Assembly (NCBI GenBank): GCA_028023455.1
Contig: JAQFVV010006215.1
Coordinates: forward strand, 7,735,230 to 7,799,229
Direction: 5' to 3'
Source of the DNA: Epiperipatus broadwayi
Taxonomy: Eukaryota > Onychophora > Udeonychophora > Euonychophora > Peripatidae
Length of the DNA: 64,000 bases
A model generated the notes under the pieces. The model was given only the letters and a program-made list of their open reading frames with translations. It searched no databases and was not told where the DNA came from. Below, piece by piece: positions 61,037-64,000 of the stretch. How positions within the stretch are numbered: the first letter of the stretch is position 1; each line of letters starts with the position of its first letter. The position numbers were made by a program, and so were the translations under genes.

Positions 61037-61345
61037 TAATAATAAATAAATCGTTCATATATTCTTTTCAGTTTTTCAATATGCTGCCTTTTTTTTATTA
61101 TTCATTTTGTCCTGTTTCTTCAAATTTAAACAATACCAAATTCTCCATATAGTAGTGTTATCCAGTATAACCATTCATTATTATCATGAAATGAAAGTGC
61201 ATGTTTCCCTAAAAAATTTATAGGTGCATTTATTGATTACCATAGCTTGTATTGGATAACACTACTGTATGGAGAACAGAACAAAATGGATAATCAAAAA
61301 AAGGCAGCATATTGAAAAACTGAAAACGATTTATTTATTATTATT
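61037..61345. repeat. Imperfect palindrome, arms about 100-125 bases
   Basis: TCAGTTTTTCAATATGCTGC in the left arm and its reverse complement GCAGCATATTGAAAAACTGA in the right arm, extending outwards to AATAATAAATAAATCG and inwards to TAGTGTTATCCA. The left arm has two extra segments. It adjoins the 5' end of the hAT remnant and may be a foldback element. Confidence 0.75.
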
Positions 61346-62120
61346 TGCTGAAAAACATTTCATTATATTCTTAAACAGATTTGACAGATGTTTGCGAATA
61401 GTATTGAAAGTTCAAAAATATTTATTTTGACGGTAAAAGCAAGAGATAAAAGTACGTAATCTGGAAAAATAAATATGACAACCAATAGCGTTTAAAAGAG
61501 AAAAAAAAAATCAGCAAAGTTTATTTTTTTATAAAAATAATTGAATATATATTGAATACTCGTGTGTTAAAAAAAATTATAATGTAAGATGTAGAAAAAT
61601 TAAAAAATATATATTATTAAAACGGATAAAAGATGATTTGGATTATTTGTAACTTAAAAATTGTCTCAAATTTAGGGAAGTAATTTATGATAATCTGAAG
61701 TGTGTGCAGCCCTCTCTCTATATCGTTTATATGTAAAATAAAGCAGAAGTTACAAATAAACTATATAATTTAAATGGATTAATATATGTGCACAAACAAA
61801 TATTACTACTGTATATGCTTAACAAAAACAACTGTTAGTATATTAAAAATATATATATACACAGTATATTAAAAAAAGTATACATCGAAAGTGCATTAAT
61901 ATTGTATTATTATCACTTTTAATTTATTACAATCCAATACGTAAAAAAAAAAGTAATAGCAACACGAAAAGATGCTCAATCAACTGCAAATCACGTTTTA
62001 AAATTATTCAAGAGAGTGCAAACATTATTCATCTAAATTGTAATATGAGGCAGATTTTTAGGTACTATAGACAAAAAATTCTCGTTTGGTGCGAGAATCA
62101 GAAAATATTTTTAAAAAATC
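61346..62120 (+). promoter_or_regulatory. Region upstream of the prefoldin start codon
   Basis: AT-rich, no other gene. The last 60 bases before the ATG (TTCTCGTTTGGTGCGAGAAT contains an inverted TTCTCG/CGAGAA) probably form the promoter-proximal region and 5' UTR. No clear TATA box can be singled out among the AT runs. Confidence 0.35.
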
Positions 62121-62156
62121 ATGGCGGCTCTGCCGGTTGACATGGAATTGAAAAAG
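62121..62156 (+). CDS. PFDN1: First coding exon of prefoldin subunit 1
   Basis: ATGGCGGCTCTG opens a 12-codon exon MAALPVDMELKK followed directly by GTATAT, a splice donor. Animal prefoldin subunit 1 (a small beta-type subunit of the hexameric co-chaperone that passes unfolded actin and tubulin to the cytosolic chaperonin) begins with nearly the same residues. The start context AAATCATGG and the local rise in G+C fit a true coding start. The rest of the protein (two helices and a beta turn, about 120 residues in all) must lie beyond the window, after an intron holding the Merlin element. No in-frame continuation was found before 64000. The short match keeps the identification below certainty. 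Confidence 0.7.
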
Positions 62157-62746
62157 GTATATTGTATTATCAACTTTGTTTCATAATTTATTACTTAATT
62201 TTTTAGTACCGTTATTATTTATTTTTAAGTGATTATTACATATATATATATATGATCAATAACAAATTTTTATTCATTTATTTATTTCGTTAATATGGTA
62301 TGTTAGTAGCAAATAAATTATTTTTTAAAAAATATAATTTGAGAACTTCATAAAGCAGTTTCTGCATATAATTTAATAGAATAATCTACACATATAACAA
62401 TATACACGTACAGCAAGAACGAAAGAATTTAAGAGAAATACTGTATATCCATTTTTAGAAAATTTACGAGCATAACTTATTGGAGAATACCAATTGTTTT
62501 TAAAAATAAAACTTGACTATTCGATTTATGAATGTTTACTTATCTATAAAATATTAATGAAAATTACGAATAAGAAATCGATAAAGTTTTGACTGATTAT
62601 TTCCATTTTTTTTATTTTTGTAGAGGCAAAATTACATGTAACTGCTATAGTTTCATGTTGTTTATTTAAGAAACGTAATTATGTATGCCATATTTGCTTT
62701 CTTCAATTTTTCATATAAATCTTAACACATGGCTTGAAAAGGAAAG

Positions 62747-63509
62747 GGTAAAGGTTTACTTTAGCGACCACAGCATAAAAATAATGTTCCCCCTCTAGTT
62801 TTCAAAATTAGAAGTAAATTATTATTCGAAAATCTTATGCATACTACTATATTACAATTACATAAATAATTTATTAAAATATAAAAGATAATAAAAAAAA
62901 ATATTTACCATTTTAAAGAAGTTGAAATAATTACACTAGTTTAATTAAAATAATTAGTTTAAATTATTTGAAACTTAAGAATTTAAACTATCGACATTTA
63001 TAACTTAAGAATTTAAACTATCTCGATGGTTCTCGGCGAAATGGATGACAATGGGGAGCCATTAGTCGTCGAAATCGAAGAAACGTATTATTTCCACAGA
63101 AAATACCACAGGGGGACTATACATAGAGGGCATTGGGTCTTTGGTGGTATTGAAAGAGGGTCAATGAAGTGCTTCTTGGCAGAAGTTGCGGATAGAACGG
63201 CTGGCACATTGGAGGCCCTAATCCAGCGGTACATTTTACCAGGGATTCGCATAATTTCAGATGACTGGGCTGCGTACTGAAATATCAGCAGATTTGGCAA
63301 TGGGGTGTACATGCATTCTCCAACTTCCTACTATGCATAGGGCATAATTGTGCTTAAAAAGGTAAATGATTTTATTTTTATTATCTTTTACGTTTTAATT
63401 AATAAATATTTACTGTAATTGTAATATAGGAGCAGATACGTAAGATTTTAGTTCTAATTTTAAAAACTAGATGGCGAATATGCCCTGGTCGCTAAAGTAA
63501 ACCTTTACC
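62747..63509 (+). mobile_element. Merlin (ISXO2-like) DNA transposon, deleted
   Basis: A 763-bp element with terminal inverted repeats of about 70 bases: GGTAAAGGTTTACTTTAGCG at the left, and the same read from the right end, diverging further in (about 62747-62817 against 63440-63509). It carries a fragment of ISXO2-like transposase (63026-63280) and an exact target duplication. Intact Merlin elements are longer, so the internal part has been shortened. Confidence 0.95.
63026..63280 (+). pseudogene. Merlin transposase fragment (ISXO2-like DDE domain)
   Basis: 84 codons within the Merlin ends: VVEIEETYYFHRKYHRG, HWVFGGIERGSMKCFLAEVA, DRTAGTLEALIQRYILPG and IISDDWAAY, then a stop. Family members have VEIDE with a catalytic Asp, which here is Glu. 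The second Asp (ISDDW) is kept. The third acidic residue should lie downstream but only a decayed tail (GNGVYMHSPTSYY) follows the stop. The N-terminal zinc-binding part is also missing, so no active transposase is possible. Confidence 0.9.
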
Positions 63510-63843
63510 AAGGAAAGATTGCTTTAGCTATTTATAATAATAATGAAATATAAATGTATTTTTTTATATATTTTTGTCACCAATGTTAATAAACATTTTG
63601 ATTGATCATGATGGCTTTGATTTTAAGTGATAAATGTCTTTGATTTTAAGTGATAGATGTCTAGATTTCCAATTATTTTAAGTAGAGACTACATATTAAA
63701 CTGATAGATTTCTAAGTATCAACCAGAGCAATTTACATCTATATTATGTATGACATGAAATACAATAGTAATAGAATTATAATTTATAATATTAACGAAT
63801 TGTTGGAGATGGTTTTGAATAAATTATTATCAATATTAAATAA

Positions 63844-64000
63844 TTGTTAAAACAGGCAAAACTCACTATACGTCTGCCACACATAGCAAGCTAGAGTAAT
63901 CAATGGATGCCAGAAGGCTTGTGCATAAAATCCCCATCTAGTGCCTACTCATCCAATATCCCCAGACTAGTTTCTGGCTTGTAGCCTTCATCAGTGAGGA
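63844..64000 (+). repeat. SINE-like repeat, copy 3 (cut by window end)
   Basis: TTGTTAAAACAGGCAAAACT, AGAGTAATCAATGGATGCC, CATAAAATCCCCATCTAG and GACTAGTTTCTGGCTTGTAG match the copies at 6.1 and 6.6 kb. Confidence 0.75.

Larger units (their letters stand above)
62739..63517. repeat. 8-bp target-site duplication of the Merlin element
   Basis: AAGGAAAG at 62739-62746 and again at 63510-63517, exact. Eight bases is the length expected for Merlin insertions. Confidence 0.95.
62157..64000 (+). other. Prefoldin first intron (continues past the window)
   Basis: Inferred from the donor at 62157. It contains the Merlin element and the SINE-like copy at the right edge. No further exon was seen. Confidence 0.5.

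Overview
This is AT-rich animal (invertebrate metazoan) DNA. The evidence is spliced cadherin exons joined across introns of up to 11 kb, a recognisable first coding exon of prefoldin subunit 1, and a dense mixture of decayed eukaryotic transposons (Penelope-like, RTE-type LINE, Ty3/gypsy, mariner, hAT, Merlin). I could not fix the phylum. One 500-N assembly gap lies at 29821-30320. There is no sign of bacterial genes, CRISPR, rRNA or tRNA.

Layout. From 1 to 7.5 kb there is non-coding DNA with dispersed repeats. From 7507 to about 32210 on + lies the 3' part of a cadherin-superfamily transmembrane gene: six exons encode the end of one extracellular cadherin repeat, one complete repeat and a membrane-proximal domain, a seventh encodes the single membrane span, and a terminal exon carries a poly(A) signal. 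One intron is GC-AG. Its two giant introns hold a 5'-truncated Penelope-like element (10.8-11.8 kb), a dead mariner (17.7-18.5 kb), a gypsy gag remnant (23.1-24.6 kb), SINE-like copies, inverted repeats and a tandem array touching the gap. From 32.8 to 36.6 kb come a second Penelope-like element and an internally deleted gypsy, both on the minus strand. From 37 to 52.7 kb is a repeat-built region: a TSD-flanked inverted-unit element (37.1-37.8 kb); an RTE-type LINE (38.5-41.9 kb) split by a hAT-like MITE with its 8-bp target duplication; a perfect 86-bp palindrome; a second copy of the inverted/tandem unit family with a perfect 15-bp target duplication (43.0-43.9 kb); and a 7.8-kb composite made of a gypsy integrase, a polypurine tract and a 6.3-kb palindrome, enclosed by 61-bp direct repeats. 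From 52.7 to 62 kb there are further repeats, a 300-bp-class tandem array, a deleted second copy of the LINE and a hAT transposase remnant (minus). At 62121 the prefoldin subunit 1 gene begins (+), and its first intron holds a Merlin (ISXO2-like) element with terminal inverted repeats and an exact 8-bp target duplication.

Only the cadherin gene and the prefoldin exon look like host genes. All transposon reading frames are broken by stops, frameshifts or lost catalytic residues, although both host genes have transposons in their introns. The most unusual items are the 6.3-kb palindrome sitting exactly where a retroelement U3 should start, and the unit family found twice as inverted-plus-direct concatemers inside target-site duplications. 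The Penelope-like elements nearby are a plausible but untested source of the mobilising enzyme for that family.
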